From assembly GCF_016735495.2 (NCBI RefSeq), contig NZ_JAERQY020000002.1:248001-312000 (forward strand): DNA of 64,000 nt. Reading direction: 5' to 3'. Source of the DNA: Lysobacter sp. MMG2. GTDB lineage: Bacteria > Pseudomonadota > Gammaproteobacteria > Xanthomonadales > Xanthomonadaceae. Of the stretch, positions 38,079-46,315 are shown piece by piece (position 1 is the stretch's first letter; each line of letters opens with the position of its first letter). The notes beneath the pieces were generated by a model. That model made no database searches. It was not told where the DNA came from and was given only the letters and a program-made list of their open reading frames with translations. A program made the translations under genes and the position numbers.

Positions 38079-38609
38079 TCAGAGCGAAGCGAGCAGCGAG
38101 GCGAACGCTTCCGCGCTCGTCTCGACGTGATTGGAAAGACGATGGCTGTCGTCGACCAGCAGCAGGCGCGCACTGCGCGCGTACGACCAGGCGACGACTT
38201 CGGCGGCGGGAATCAGTTCGTCGTTCCAGCCGTGGATGACGGACGTGGGCACGCGCGCGGCGTCCAGTCGCGGCGCCTCGCCCATGCGCACCGGCGGCGC
38301 CATCAGGAACAGGCCCAGCGGCTGGACCTTCAGCGAGACGAAGCCGGAGATGTACGCACCCAGGCTCGACCCGGCCAGCACTACGGGACCCCGCGCGGCG
38401 GCATCGCGCGCCAGGCCGAGCAGGCGCTCCATGCGTGCGTAGACGTCGCCCACTTCGCTGACATCGCGCCTGGCGTCCAGGTCGGTGTAGTCGGGGCGCT
38501 CGTGGCTCCAGCCCAGGCGCTGCGCGGCATCCGCCAGCGCGGTGACCTTGGTCGCGTCGGGGCCGCTTTCGAAGCCGTGGGAAAGAATGCAGTGTCCGCG
38601 CGTGCTCAT
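38079..38609 (-). CDS. Small alpha/beta-hydrolase, YqiA-like esterase
   Basis: A 176-residue hydrolase. The oxyanion strand is [10 protein letters not shown], the nucleophile Ser lies in [13 protein letters not shown], and the acid and base are near HGWNDELIP and DDSHRL. Size and motifs fit the YqiA/YcfP-like esterase group. Its ATG overlaps the MOSC stop codon (38606-38609) and rlmKL begins 7 bases after its stop, so all three are co-transcribed. The substrate is unknown. Confidence 0.86.
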   Translation of the reverse strand: MSTRGHCILSHGFESGPDATKVTALADAAQRLGWSHERPDYTDLDARRDVSEVGDVYARMERLLGLARDAAARGPVVLAGSSLGAYISGFVSLKVQPLGLFLMAPPVRMGEAPRLDAARVPTSVIHGWNDELIPAAEVVAWSYARSARLLLVDDSHRLSNHVETSAEAFASLLASL

Positions 38610-39121
38610 GCGTTGGTGTCGATGTCCGTGAGGGCGACGACCGTGTCGCCGCGGCGGATGATTCCGCCTTCGAGGATGCGAGCGCACAGGCCGCCGTGGC
38701 CGCGCATCGCGTTGAAACCGCCGGGCCCGAGCGCGGCTTCCATGCGCGAGCACGGATCGCAGCTGTCGGTGCCTTCCAGCACGACCTCGCCGATGCGGAA
38801 CCGCCGACCCTTCAGCGCCACCAGCGGCAGCCCGGAGACGACGAGGTTGCGGCGCAGCGTGGCCGGCTGCACGGCGTCGTGGCCTGCGAGTGCGGCGATC
38901 ACCGGCAGGTGTTCGGCCTGGATCAGGGTGATGCCGCGCTTGCCGCTGCCGCCCGTGTAACGGTCGCCCGCCAGGCCGGCGCCGGTTTGCGCCTGGACCT
39001 GGTCGACCTCGACCATGGGCACGTCGCGCTCGCGACGCAGGCCGATCCATTCGACCTGGCCGGCGCGCGGGAGCATGGCCATCAGTTTGCCGAGCTCGGA
39101 GTCGGCGGGCGGGAGCTTCAT
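38606..39121 (-). CDS. MOSC-domain protein
   Basis: A 171-residue protein consisting of a MOSC domain, the fold that carries molybdenum-cofactor sulfur or binds substrates for molybdenum hydroxylases. The conserved cysteine is in DSCDPCSRM, preceded by the family strand LRRNLVVSGLPL and an AGDRYTGG loop. It resembles small YiiM/YuaD-type MOSC proteins that detoxify N-hydroxylated bases or act as sulfur carriers. First gene of the MOSC-hydrolase-rlmKL operon; its start is about 100 bases from the divergent amidase gene. Whether it uses molybdenum cofactor is not visible. Confidence 0.85.
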   Translation of the reverse strand: MKLPPADSELGKLMAMLPRAGQVEWIGLRRERDVPMVEVDQVQAQTGAGLAGDRYTGGSGKRGITLIQAEHLPVIAALAGHDAVQPATLRRNLVVSGLPLVALKGRRFRIGEVVLEGTDSCDPCSRMEAALGPGGFNAMRGHGGLCARILEGGIIRRGDTVVALTDIDTNA

Positions 39122-39223
39122 GGGCGGCTGGGTTCGGGGTCGGCCGCGACGGTCGCAGGCGGGGAATCGACGCCGGGCGGCAACGGGACGCCGCGCGGGA
39201 GGCGAATGGTAGCATCCGGCCCC

Positions 39224-39796
39224 ATGTCGCCCGCCCCTCCGGCTCCGCCCATCGCCCTGGAACCGCTGCCCTACGAGGACCGCCTCGACGCGCGGCCGCG
39301 TGCGCAGATCGACCTCGTCGTCATCCACTGCACGGAGCTTCCGGACCTGACGATGGCGCGGCGCTTCGGCGAGGAAGTGCTGTACGAAGGTTCGCTGACC
39401 GGCAACAGCGGCCACTACTACATCGACCGCGACGGCAGCCTGCACCGGTACGTCGCGCCGGAGCGCGTGGCGCACCACGTGCGTGGCCACAATCCGCGCT
39501 CGATCGGCATCGAACTGGTGAACCGCGGCCGCTATCCCGACTGGCTGGCGGCCTCGCACCAGGCGATGGACGAGGCGTACACGGCGGCGCAGATCGAGGC
39601 ACTGATCGCGCTGCTGCGCTGGCTGGAATCGGAACTGCCGTCGCTGCGCTTCATCGCCGGCCACGAGGACCTGGACACCACGCAAGTGCCGGCGACGGAC
39701 GACCCGGACGTGCTCGTGCCGCGCAAGCGCGATCCGGGGCCGATGTTTCCGTGGGATCGCGTGATGGCGGGCGTGGGGTTGCAGCGGCTGGTGTAA
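39224..39796 (+). CDS. N-acetylmuramoyl-L-alanine amidase, AmpD-type
   Basis: A 190-residue zinc amidase_2-fold enzyme that cuts the bond between N-acetylmuramic acid and L-alanine in peptidoglycan fragments. Zinc ligands and catalytic residues lie in VVIHCTELPD, VRGHNPRSIGIELVNRG, the HED of FIAGHEDLD, and the RKRDPGPMFPW ending typical of AmpD-like enzymes. No signal peptide is visible, so cytoplasmic recycling is likely. An in-frame ATG at 39206 with GGGAGG 3 bases before it is an equally possible start, adding six residues. Confidence 0.9.
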   Translation: MSPAPPAPPIALEPLPYEDRLDARPRAQIDLVVIHCTELPDLTMARRFGEEVLYEGSLTGNSGHYYIDRDGSLHRYVAPERVAHHVRGHNPRSIGIELVNRGRYPDWLAASHQAMDEAYTAAQIEALIALLRWLESELPSLRFIAGHEDLDTTQVPATDDPDVLVPRKRDPGPMFPWDRVMAGVGLQRLV

Positions 39797-39844
39797 ACCG
39801 GCTGGCGAGCGGGGCCGGGGCCCATTCGGGCCCATTGAAGCTGT

Positions 39845-39946
39845 CGTTCCCGCGAAGGCGGGAATGCAAGTGCCCGACCCATCACGCTCTGCGGAGGACG
39901 GGATGAACGCTGCGAGTTGGATCCCCGCCTTCGCGGGGATGACGGC
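39845..39946. repeat. Two REP-like palindromes
   Basis: GTTCCCGC-GAAG-GCGGGAAT (39846-39865) and ATCCCCGC-CTTC-GCGGGGAT (39921-39940), both between the amidase and tesB genes. Confidence 0.85.
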
Positions 39947-39992
39947 ATGGAAGGCGGAGGCCCGTACGCGAGGCCATCGGGTTCGATCTTGC

Positions 39993-40020
39993 GAATCCCC
40001 ATTCCCCATTCCCCATTCCC
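39993..40020. repeat. Four heptamers (GAATCCC, then three CATTCCC)
   Basis: GAATCCC at 39993-39999 and CATTCCC three times at 40000-40020, a sequence variant of the GGGATTC arrays near creB and near 41001. It lies 71 bases upstream of the tesB start. Confidence 0.85.
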
Positions 40021-40090
40021 GGCCTCCTCCCGCCAGGGCCTCCGAACCCCGCCGGTTATACTTTTCCTCATTCCACGCACGAGTCCCCGC

Positions 40091-40996
40091 ATGACCGCCC
40101 ACGAGCAAGTCGTTCCCGAACTGGTCGAGCTGCTCTCGCTGGAACGGCTGGAGGACAACCTGTTCCGCGGCCAGAGTCGCGACATCGGCACCAAGTACGT
40201 GTTCGGTGGGCAGGTGCTCGGCCAGGCGCTGTCGGCCGCGCAGGCGACCATGGAGGCGCCGCGTGGCGCGCACTCGCTGCACGCGTACTTCCTGCGCGCC
40301 GGCGACATCGCCGCGCCGATCGTCTACCAGATCGACCGCACCCGCGACGGCGGCAGCTTCTCCGTGCGCCGCGTCACCGCGATCCAGCACGGCGAAGTGA
40401 TCTTCTTCATGGCCGCCTCGTTCCAGCAGGACGAGGACGGCGCCGAGCACCAGCTCTCGATGCCCGAGGTGCCCAAGCCCGAGGACATCGATCCCGCGCC
40501 GGCGGTGCCCGAGCACGTCATGGCGACGCTGCCGATCAAGGTGCAGCGCTGGCTTTCGCGCAAGGGGCCGTTCGAGCTGCGCCACGTCTATCCGCGCGAC
40601 GAGCTCAACCCGCCCAAGCGCCCGCCGTTCCAGCAGTTCTGGTTCCGCCTGACCGAACGCGTCGGCGATGCGCCGGAGTTGCATCGCGCACTGCTCGCCT
40701 ATGCCTCCGACTTCCACCTGCTCGGCACCGCGACGTTCCCGCATGGCGTGAGCTATTACCAGCCCAACGTGCAGATGGCCTCGCTCGATCACGCACTGTG
40801 GTTCCACCGCCCGTTCCGCGCCGACGACTGGCTGCTCTATTCGATGGACAGCCCCACCGTGCAGAGCAGCCGGGGCCTGGCGCGCGGGCAGATCTTCGAC
40901 CGCAACGGCCACCTCATCGCCAGCACCGCGCAGGAAGGACTGATCCGCGTGGTGAAGGACGCCGCTGCGGCGGCGCATGTGCCGGCGAGTGAGTGA
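40091..40996 (+). CDS. tesB: Acyl-CoA thioesterase II (TesB)
   Basis: A 301-residue double-hotdog thioesterase that hydrolyses medium- and long-chain acyl-CoAs. The N-terminal hotdog shows RGQSRDIGTKYVFGGQVLGQAL and AYFLRAGD; the C-terminal one shows YASDFHLLGTA, SLDHALWFHRPFRADDW and IFDRNGHLIASTAQEGL, which carries the Asp-Gln-Thr type catalytic residues. Length is standard. The ATG at 40091 begins the conserved part. GGATTCGC heptamers start soon after its stop, linking it with the next gene. Confidence 0.94.
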   Translation: MTAHEQVVPELVELLSLERLEDNLFRGQSRDIGTKYVFGGQVLGQALSAAQATMEAPRGAHSLHAYFLRAGDIAAPIVYQIDRTRDGGSFSVRRVTAIQHGEVIFFMAASFQQDEDGAEHQLSMPEVPKPEDIDPAPAVPEHVMATLPIKVQRWLSRKGPFELRHVYPRDELNPPKRPPFQQFWFRLTERVGDAPELHRALLAYASDFHLLGTATFPHGVSYYQPNVQMASLDHALWFHRPFRADDWLLYSMDSPTVQSSRGLARGQIFDRNGHLIASTAQEGLIRVVKDAAAAAHVPASE

Positions 40997-41000
40997 GGCC

Positions 41001-41102
41001 GGGATTCGGGATTCGCAAGAGCCCGCTCCGCCCCGACACTCCAAGCGCTTCGCCGTCTCCAATCCTGCTCTTGCGAATCCCCACTCCCGAATCCCGAATC
41101 CC
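41001..41102. repeat. GGGATTC heptamers with 15-bp perfect inverted arms
   Basis: GGGATTCGCAAGAGC (41008-41022) faces GCTCTTGCGAATCCC (41067-41081), with additional GGGATTC at 41001 and CCCGAATCCCGAATCCC before 41102. The array fills the gap between tesB and the next gene and ends 6 bases before its ATG. Confidence 0.9.
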
Positions 41103-41108
41103 AATGCA

Positions 41109-41963
41109 ATGAGACAAGTCTTCAGCAGCCAGCGCCTTGAGAACGTCGAGAGCGTCGCGCAGATGCTGCGCGATGCCGACATCGAGGTGCGCATCACCAA
41201 CGGACGTTCCTACAAGGGCGGCCGTCGCGGCACGTTCAGTTACAGCGAGGAAGCCGGCGGCCCGAAGCCGGCCGTGTGGGTCGTGCGTTCGGACGATACC
41301 GTTCGCGCGCGCGAGATTCTGCGCGGCGCCGGGCTTCTTGAAACCACGCGCGAGAGCTTCTCCGGTCCGAGCTTCCGGTTGAATTCGCAGGACAGCGGCC
41401 CGGCCAAGAAGGCGCAGACGCGCATGCTGCGCATCAAGCTGGTGCTGCTGGCGGGCATCGTCCTCGTCGGCTGGCTGGCGATCATGCACGTGGTGAAGAC
41501 CGACATCCCGACCGAAGCGCTGAAGACGCACCCGCTCGACGGTTCGCTCGCGCAGATCCCGCAACCGCTGGCGGCGGCGATCTTCACGCAGGAGCTGCCG
41601 AAGACGCACATTGACGTGCTGTGCCTGTCGATCGACGGACAGGACGCCTCGCCGGAGCTGATCCAGGCGATGCAGCCGCTGGTGATGAAACCGCGACGCC
41701 GTGAGGTGGTGCCTGCGTCGCAATGCGTGCGCACCGCGAACGACGAAGTCGGCAGCCAGCAGCGCGGCACCGGCAAGCCGGCGCTGCTGGTGGACGTGCA
41801 CGCGTTCCGTCCGAAGTCGCGCGACGATGAGGACCGGGTCACCGGCGTGATCGAGTACACCGCGTACCACCATCGCCTGTCGGGTTCGTACAAGACGCTG
41901 GAAGTGCAGCAGACCGAGGCCGGATGGCAGGTCGTGCGGACGTTGAAGCACGTGGCGATGTGA
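41109..41963 (+). CDS. Membrane protein with DUF2007-like N-terminus
   Basis: A 284-residue protein. Residues 1-75 (MRQVFSSQRLENVESVAQML ... VWVVRSDDTVRAREIL) resemble DUF2007, a small domain of putative signal-transducing proteins. A basic stretch and one membrane helix (IKLVLLAGIVLVGWLAIM, about 111-128) follow, then a C-terminal domain of about 150 residues probably in the periplasm with two cysteines (LCLSID, SQCVRT). Xanthomonad homologs are sometimes labelled pathogenicity-like protein. The ATG follows directly after heptamer repeats and no Shine-Dalgarno sequence is visible. Function unknown. Confidence 0.78.
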   Translation: MRQVFSSQRLENVESVAQMLRDADIEVRITNGRSYKGGRRGTFSYSEEAGGPKPAVWVVRSDDTVRAREILRGAGLLETTRESFSGPSFRLNSQDSGPAKKAQTRMLRIKLVLLAGIVLVGWLAIMHVVKTDIPTEALKTHPLDGSLAQIPQPLAAAIFTQELPKTHIDVLCLSIDGQDASPELIQAMQPLVMKPRRREVVPASQCVRTANDEVGSQQRGTGKPALLVDVHAFRPKSRDDEDRVTGVIEYTAYHHRLSGSYKTLEVQQTEAGWQVVRTLKHVAM

Positions 41964-42010
41964 GTCGCGCCATGCGTTCGCCCTTCGTCGGACCGACTTC
42001 GTAATCTCTC

Positions 42011-42063
42011 CACCGTTCGTCCTGAGCGTAGGCCGCAGGCCGAAGTCGAAGGATGAAACGGTG
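42011..42063. repeat. TTCGTCCTGAGCGTAG intergenic repeat
   Basis: CACCGTTCGTCCTGAGCGTAGG followed by GCCGCAGGCCGAAGTCGAAGGATG and ACGGTG, with CACCGTT/AACGGTG ends inverted. The same unit occurs at 57421-57534 as a head-to-head pair and half of it near 61576. Confidence 0.85.
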
Positions 42064-42098
42064 TGCCCCAGAGGTGGATGGACCAACGTCCGGCAACC

Positions 42099-42139
42099 CA
42101 AAAAAAGAAAAGCCCGTGCCGCGAGACCCCGGCACGGGC
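42099..42139 (-). terminator. Intrinsic terminator of the EF-hand gene
   Basis: On the minus strand GCCCGTGCC (42139-42131) pairs with GGCACGGGC (42120-42112), followed by TTTTCTTTTTTT. It lies 66 bases beyond the EF-hand protein stop. Confidence 0.93.
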
Positions 42140-42204
42140 AAGAGGGTTGAACCATCAGCACGCCCGGTCATCGACCGGGCGCGACGGCGGAAGTTCCGCC
42201 GCGG

Positions 42205-42828
42205 TCAGCGCTTGTGCGGCGCCAGGTCGGCGCGGGTGAGGAAGCCGTCGCGATCCTCGTCCATGAAAGCGAACGACTGCGCCAGGCGCGGCATCTTTTC
42301 ACTGACCTCCACGCGACTGAGCTTGCCGTCCTTGTTCAGGTCGGCGGCGGCGAAGCGCTCTTCGGCACGCTTGGCGCGTTCGGCCTCCCGCTGCGGGCGC
42401 ATGCGCTCGTGGTACTTGGTCAGCTCGCTGCGGACGATGTAGCCGTCACGGTTGGCGTCGATGTCGGCGAACTTCCCTTCGATCCACGGCAGCGTGGCGG
42501 CCTCGGTCTTGCTGACGCGGCCGTCGCCGTCGGCATCGGCCTTCACGATGCGCTCGGTGCCGCCATGACGGCCGCGGCCGTGATGACCACCCTGGCGGTG
42601 CGGACGCTCGGATGCGTCGAGCTTGCCGTCGCGGTTCTTGTCGAGCTGGTCGAAGTTCGCGGCCAGGCGCGGGTGCGCGGCGGCCTCGGTGCGGTCGATC
42701 GCGCCGTCGTTGTTCGCGTCGAGCTTCGGACGCGCCGGGGCGTCGCCCTGCGGCGCGGCGATGGCGGCACCGGCGACAAGCGCAGCGACAGCGGTGGCGA
42801 GGAGAACGGAAGCGGTGGTGCGGGTCAT
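42205..42828 (-). CDS. Secreted calcium-binding protein with six EF-hand loops
   Basis: A 207-residue protein with a Sec signal peptide (residues 1-25, cleavage after AIA-A). Six 12-residue EF-hand loops are visible: [12 protein letters not shown] (37-48), [12 protein letters not shown] (63-74), [12 protein letters not shown] (98-109), [12 protein letters not shown] (124-135), [12 protein letters not shown] (163-174) and [12 protein letters not shown] (190-201). The first five keep the acidic residue at loop position 12; the last has Asp. A His/Gly/Arg-rich linker (76-90) separates the first pair. It should be a periplasmic or secreted calcium buffer or sensor; no enzyme domain is present. 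It ends at a strong terminator. Confidence 0.9.
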   Translation of the reverse strand: MTRTTASVLLATAVAALVAGAAIAAPQGDAPARPKLDANNDGAIDRTEAAAHPRLAANFDQLDKNRDGKLDASERPHRQGGHHGRGRHGGTERIVKADADGDGRVSKTEAATLPWIEGKFADIDANRDGYIVRSELTKYHERMRPQREAERAKRAEERFAAADLNKDGKLSRVEVSEKMPRLAQSFAFMDEDRDGFLTRADLAPHKR

Positions 42829-42968
42829 GGGGACTGCTCCTGCGGGCAGCGCCGGATGGCGCCGATGTTCCAGTCAACGCGCGCCGCGTCGGGTGGTTGA
42901 CGCCAAGCCGGCCGCGTTCAGTCGAGCGACAGCGTTCCCCTCACGTCCGGCGGCGCTATGCTGGGGCC

Positions 42969-43703
42969 ATGGGCACCGAACCGCAGGACAGCGACGACCT
43001 GCGCCTGTTTCACACGGGCGAGCACGCCTGCGGCTACTGGCCGGAGCGCATGGCGCGCGACCTGGTGCTCGACCCGCGCGACCCGCGCCTGCGCGACTGG
43101 TACCCGCACGCGCTGGGCTGGGGCTTCCGCCGCTCCGGGGACATCGTCTACCGCCCGCATTGCGCCGGCTGCCGCGCCTGCGTGGCGGTGCGCATCCCGG
43201 TGGACCGCTTCGAGCCCGACCGCAGCCAGCGTCGCTGCCTGGCGCGCAATGCGCGCGTGGAGATGCGCGTGCTGCCCGCGCAGCGCACGGCCGAACAACT
43301 GGCGCTCTATCGCCGCTACCTCGCCTCGCGCCACGCCGGCGGCGGCATGGACGGACACGGCGCGTCGGAGTTCGACCAGTTCCTGATCGGCAGCTGGAGC
43401 GAAGGCCGCTTCCTCGAACTGCGCGAGCCTTCGCCGCAAGGTCCCGGCAAGCTGCTCGCCGTGGCCGTCACCGACTGCACGGAAGTCTCGCTGTCGGCCG
43501 TCTACACCTTCTACGACCCGGACGAAGCCGATCGCGGCCTGGGCACGCTGGCGATCCTCCGGCAGCTGGAATGGGCACGTCGCGAACGCCGCCGCCATCT
43601 GTACCTGGGCTACTGGATCGAAGGTCATCCGAAGATGGACTACAAGCGGCGCTTCCGTCCGCTGGAAGCCTTCGACGGCCGGCAATGGCACGACCTGCCC
43701 TGA
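42969..43703 (+). CDS. bpt: Aspartate/glutamate leucyltransferase Bpt
   Basis: A 244-residue aminoacyl-tRNA-protein transferase of the ATE fold, which adds leucine to proteins with N-terminal Asp or Glu and feeds the N-degron pathway. The N-terminal signature [19 protein letters not shown] and the [18 protein letters not shown] block are intact, as is [15 protein letters not shown] near the C-terminus. Length fits bacterial Bpt. The ATG at 42969 is the start nearest the conserved domain; an alternative frame overlapping it is not coding. Divergent from the EF-hand gene. Confidence 0.94.
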   Translation: MGTEPQDSDDLRLFHTGEHACGYWPERMARDLVLDPRDPRLRDWYPHALGWGFRRSGDIVYRPHCAGCRACVAVRIPVDRFEPDRSQRRCLARNARVEMRVLPAQRTAEQLALYRRYLASRHAGGGMDGHGASEFDQFLIGSWSEGRFLELREPSPQGPGKLLAVAVTDCTEVSLSAVYTFYDPDEADRGLGTLAILRQLEWARRERRRHLYLGYWIEGHPKMDYKRRFRPLEAFDGRQWHDLP

Positions 43704-43767
43704 GCGTCGACGCCACACCGCCAAGCGCTGTCATCCGCCCTGCGCGGCCGCGTGACAGAATCGCGCG

Positions 43768-45003
43768 ATGGCCCGATTCCCTCTCCTTCTTGTTGCGCCG
43801 CTGGCGCTGCTTCTCGCCGCCTGCACGCAGGTCAACGTCAAGGGCGATCCCGACGCCTGGATGCGCTCGATGAGCGACGACGCGACGCTGCGCGTGGCGA
43901 CCTACAACACCTCGCTGTACGAGGACGACACGGGCGGTCTAATCCGCCGCCTCGAAGGCGCCGACGCCGGCGCGCGCAAGATCGCCTCGGTCCTGCAGCG
44001 CGTGCGTCCGGACGTGGTGCTGCTCAACGAATTCGACTACGACACCGACGGCCGCGCGGCCGACCTGTTCCAGCGTCACTACCTCGAAGTCGCGCAGCCC
44101 GGCGGCGGCGATCCGCTGCGCTATCCCTACCGCTACCTCGCGCCCGTGAACACCGGCGTGCCCAGCGGACTGGACCTGGACCGCAACGGCAGCGCGGGCG
44201 GTGAAGGCCGCAATCGCGGCAACGACGCCTGGGGCTACGGCCTTCACCAGGGCCAGTACGGGATGCTGGTGCTGTCGAAGTTCCCGATCGATGCCGAACA
44301 GGTGCGCACGTTCCAGTTGCTGAAGTGGAGCGCCCTGCCCGGCGCGCGCCAGCCGAAGGACCCGAAGACGGGCGAGCCGTGGTACCCGGCGAACGTCTGG
44401 TCGCAATTGCGGCTGTCGTCCAAGTCGCACTGGGACGTGCCGGTGCGCACGCCATCGGGCACGCTGCACTTCCTCGTCTCGCATCCGACGCCGCCGGTGT
44501 TCGACGGTCCCGAGGATCGCAACGGCGCGCGCAATGCGGACGAGCTGCGCTTGTGGAGCGAATACCTCTCGCCCGGCGACAAGCCCTGGCTGTGCGACGA
44601 CCGCGGCCGCTGCGGCGGACTGCCTGAAGGTGCGCGCTTCGTGATCGCGGGCGATCTCAACAACGATCCCGTCGACGGCGACGGTCGCCACGAAGCCATC
44701 GTCGAACTGCTCGAACACCCGCGCGTGCTGCGTTACGCCACCCCGCGCAGCGAAGGCGCGGCGGAAGTGACGGCGAAGTACGCGGCCTCCGGCATCGTGC
44801 ATCGCGGCGCACCCGCGCACGCGACCGGCGACTTCGGCCCGAAGGCGGGCACGATGCGATTGGATTACGTGCTGCCGTCGGTGGGTTTTGCACTCAAGGA
44901 CAGCGGCGTGTTCTGGCCGGCATCGTCATCGCCGGAGGCGGCGATCGCGGACGGCAGCGATCACCATCTGGTGTGGGTGGATCTGGACGTGCCGGCGCCG
45001 TGA
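43768..45003 (+). CDS. Endonuclease/exonuclease/phosphatase-family lipoprotein
   Basis: A 411-residue envelope lipoprotein (lipobox LAAC, lipidation at Cys19) with an EEP fold. Metal and catalytic residues are in VATYNTSLYED, LLNEFDYDT, AGDLNNDP and the SDHHLVWVDL ending. A long insertion DLDRNGSAGGEGRNRGNDAWGYG between them is typical of a subgroup of secreted bacterial EEP phosphatases that are sometimes annotated as endonucleases. Substrate could be DNA, a lipid or a sugar phosphate; this is not decided by sequence. Monocistronic, ending at a palindromic repeat. Confidence 0.88.
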   Translation: MARFPLLLVAPLALLLAACTQVNVKGDPDAWMRSMSDDATLRVATYNTSLYEDDTGGLIRRLEGADAGARKIASVLQRVRPDVVLLNEFDYDTDGRAADLFQRHYLEVAQPGGGDPLRYPYRYLAPVNTGVPSGLDLDRNGSAGGEGRNRGNDAWGYGLHQGQYGMLVLSKFPIDAEQVRTFQLLKWSALPGARQPKDPKTGEPWYPANVWSQLRLSSKSHWDVPVRTPSGTLHFLVSHPTPPVFDGPEDRNGARNADELRLWSEYLSPGDKPWLCDDRGRCGGLPEGARFVIAGDLNNDPVDGDGRHEAIVELLEHPRVLRYATPRSEGAAEVTAKYAASGIVHRGAPAHATGDFGPKAGTMRLDYVLPSVGFALKDSGVFWPASSSPEAAIADGSDHHLVWVDLDVPAP

Positions 45004-45014
45004 GGCGCATGCGC

Positions 45015-45062
45015 CGTTGGCCCTCACCCCAACCCCTCTCCCGTAAACGGGCGAGGGGCTAG
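45015..45062. repeat. CCCTCACCCCAACCCCTCTCCC repeat with hairpin
   Basis: Contains CCCTCACCCCAACCCCTCTC followed by CCGTAAACGG and GCGAGGGG, giving a CCCCTCTCCCG/CGGGCGAGGGG hairpin. It is the same family as the outer part of the repeat at 24949-25096 and lies between the convergent phosphatase and hemJ genes. Confidence 0.8.
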
Positions 45063-45100
45063 AAGCTGCGTGCACGCTACGCCACGCACTGCCAAACCGA

Positions 45101-45520
45101 TCAGAACGGCTTGGCCAACACCAGGAACACGATCGCCACCAGCAACAGCACCGGCACTTCGTTGAACCAGCGCAGCGCCGTCGACGAAGGCAGCGCGCGC
45201 CCGGCGTCCACGCCCTTGAGCCAGCGCCCTGCCAGCGTGTAGTGCACGAGCATCAGCACCACCAGCGCCAGCTTCGCGTGCAGCCAACCGCCGCTGACCT
45301 TGAAGTACAGCCACAGCACCAGCCCGAACACGAAGGCGAGGCCGAACATCATGTGCCCGAAGCGATACAGCCGGCGGCCCATCAGCACCAAGCGCGCGCG
45401 CACTGCCGGTTCATTGCCGGCCTCGGCGATGTTCACCAGGATCCGCGGCAGGTAGAACACGCCGCCCATCCACGCCATGACGAACACCAGATGAGCGGTC
45501 TTGGTCCAGAAGTAGGCCAT
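45101..45520 (-). CDS. hemJ: Protoporphyrinogen IX oxidase HemJ
   Basis: A 139-residue integral membrane protein of the HemJ (UPF0093) family, the haem-pathway enzyme that oxidises protoporphyrinogen IX. The N-terminus AHLVFVMAWMGGVFYLPRILV holds the conserved His10 and Trp17 and the family FYLPR motif; the middle block WLHAKLALVVLMLVHY and the ending RWFNEVPVLLLVAIVFLVLAKPF are diagnostic. A GGAGGA site precedes the ATG. Databases often call such genes CopD family; the short length and KPF ending support HemJ. Divergent from a methyltransferase gene. Confidence 0.82.
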   Translation of the reverse strand: MAYFWTKTAHLVFVMAWMGGVFYLPRILVNIAEAGNEPAVRARLVLMGRRLYRFGHMMFGLAFVFGLVLWLYFKVSGGWLHAKLALVVLMLVHYTLAGRWLKGVDAGRALPSSTALRWFNEVPVLLLVAIVFLVLAKPF

Positions 45521-45620
45521 GGGGATCCTCCGAAAGTCGGCGCATAGGATTGCACACCGCGATGGGTCGCCTCCGGGTCGATTCCCTGTCCGACAGCGCG
45601 CGCCCATACAATCCCGCCCC

Positions 45621-46229
45621 ATGACCAAACACTACGACCAGGCCTACTTCGAACGCTGGTACCGCGATCCCTCGAAGAAGGACCACGCCGTCGGCAGCAC
45701 CGCACGACTCGCGCGCAAGGTCGCGCTCGCCGTGGCCACCGCCGAGTACCACCTGGAACGCCCCATCCGCACCGTGCTCGACGTCGGCTGCGGCGAAGGC
45801 CCCTGGCGCGCACCGCTGCTGAAGCTACGGCCCAAGGCGTCCTACCTCGGTTTCGACAGCAGCGAATACGCGGTGCGCCGTTTCGGCGCGCGCCGCAACC
45901 TGCACTTCGCGCGCTTCGCCGACTTCGCGCAGTTGCGCCCCTGCCCGCCGGTCGACCTGCTGGTGTGCAGCGACGTCATGCACTACCTGGACACGCGCGA
46001 ACTCGATCGCGGCCTGCCCGGCCTGGCCGAACTCTGCGGCGGCGTCGCCTTCCTGGAAACCTTCACGGCCGAGGACGAAACCGACGGCGACAACGTCGGC
46101 TTCCAGCCACGGCCGGCGCGCTTCTACCGCCAGCGCTTCGGCAAGGCCGGTTTCGTGCCGCTGGGCTCGCACCTGTGGCTCTCCCCAGCGCTGGAAGACC
46201 GCCTGGTCGCCCTCGAACGCCCGGCCTGA
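45621..46229 (+). CDS. Class I SAM-dependent methyltransferase
   Basis: A 202-residue methyltransferase. The SAM motif is TVLDVGCGEGPW and the next acidic loop is YLGFDSSEYAVRR. The post-motif segment DLLVCSDVMHYLDTRELDRGL is typical of small-molecule or methyltransferase-11 folds. Unusually it starts MTKHYDQAYFERWYRDPSKK, a pattern shared by a conserved proteobacterial group of unknown substrate. An alternative upstream frame is not supported. Divergent from hemJ, followed by phaZ 86 bases downstream. Confidence 0.84.
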   Translation: MTKHYDQAYFERWYRDPSKKDHAVGSTARLARKVALAVATAEYHLERPIRTVLDVGCGEGPWRAPLLKLRPKASYLGFDSSEYAVRRFGARRNLHFARFADFAQLRPCPPVDLLVCSDVMHYLDTRELDRGLPGLAELCGGVAFLETFTAEDETDGDNVGFQPRPARFYRQRFGKAGFVPLGSHLWLSPALEDRLVALERPA

Positions 46230-46315
46230 CCTCGCCCCGATTCATCCAGCGCCGCAGGCGATCCGCTATGCTGCGCCGCAGCATGCCCACCCCGGGCCGC
46301 AACCGGATTCATTCG

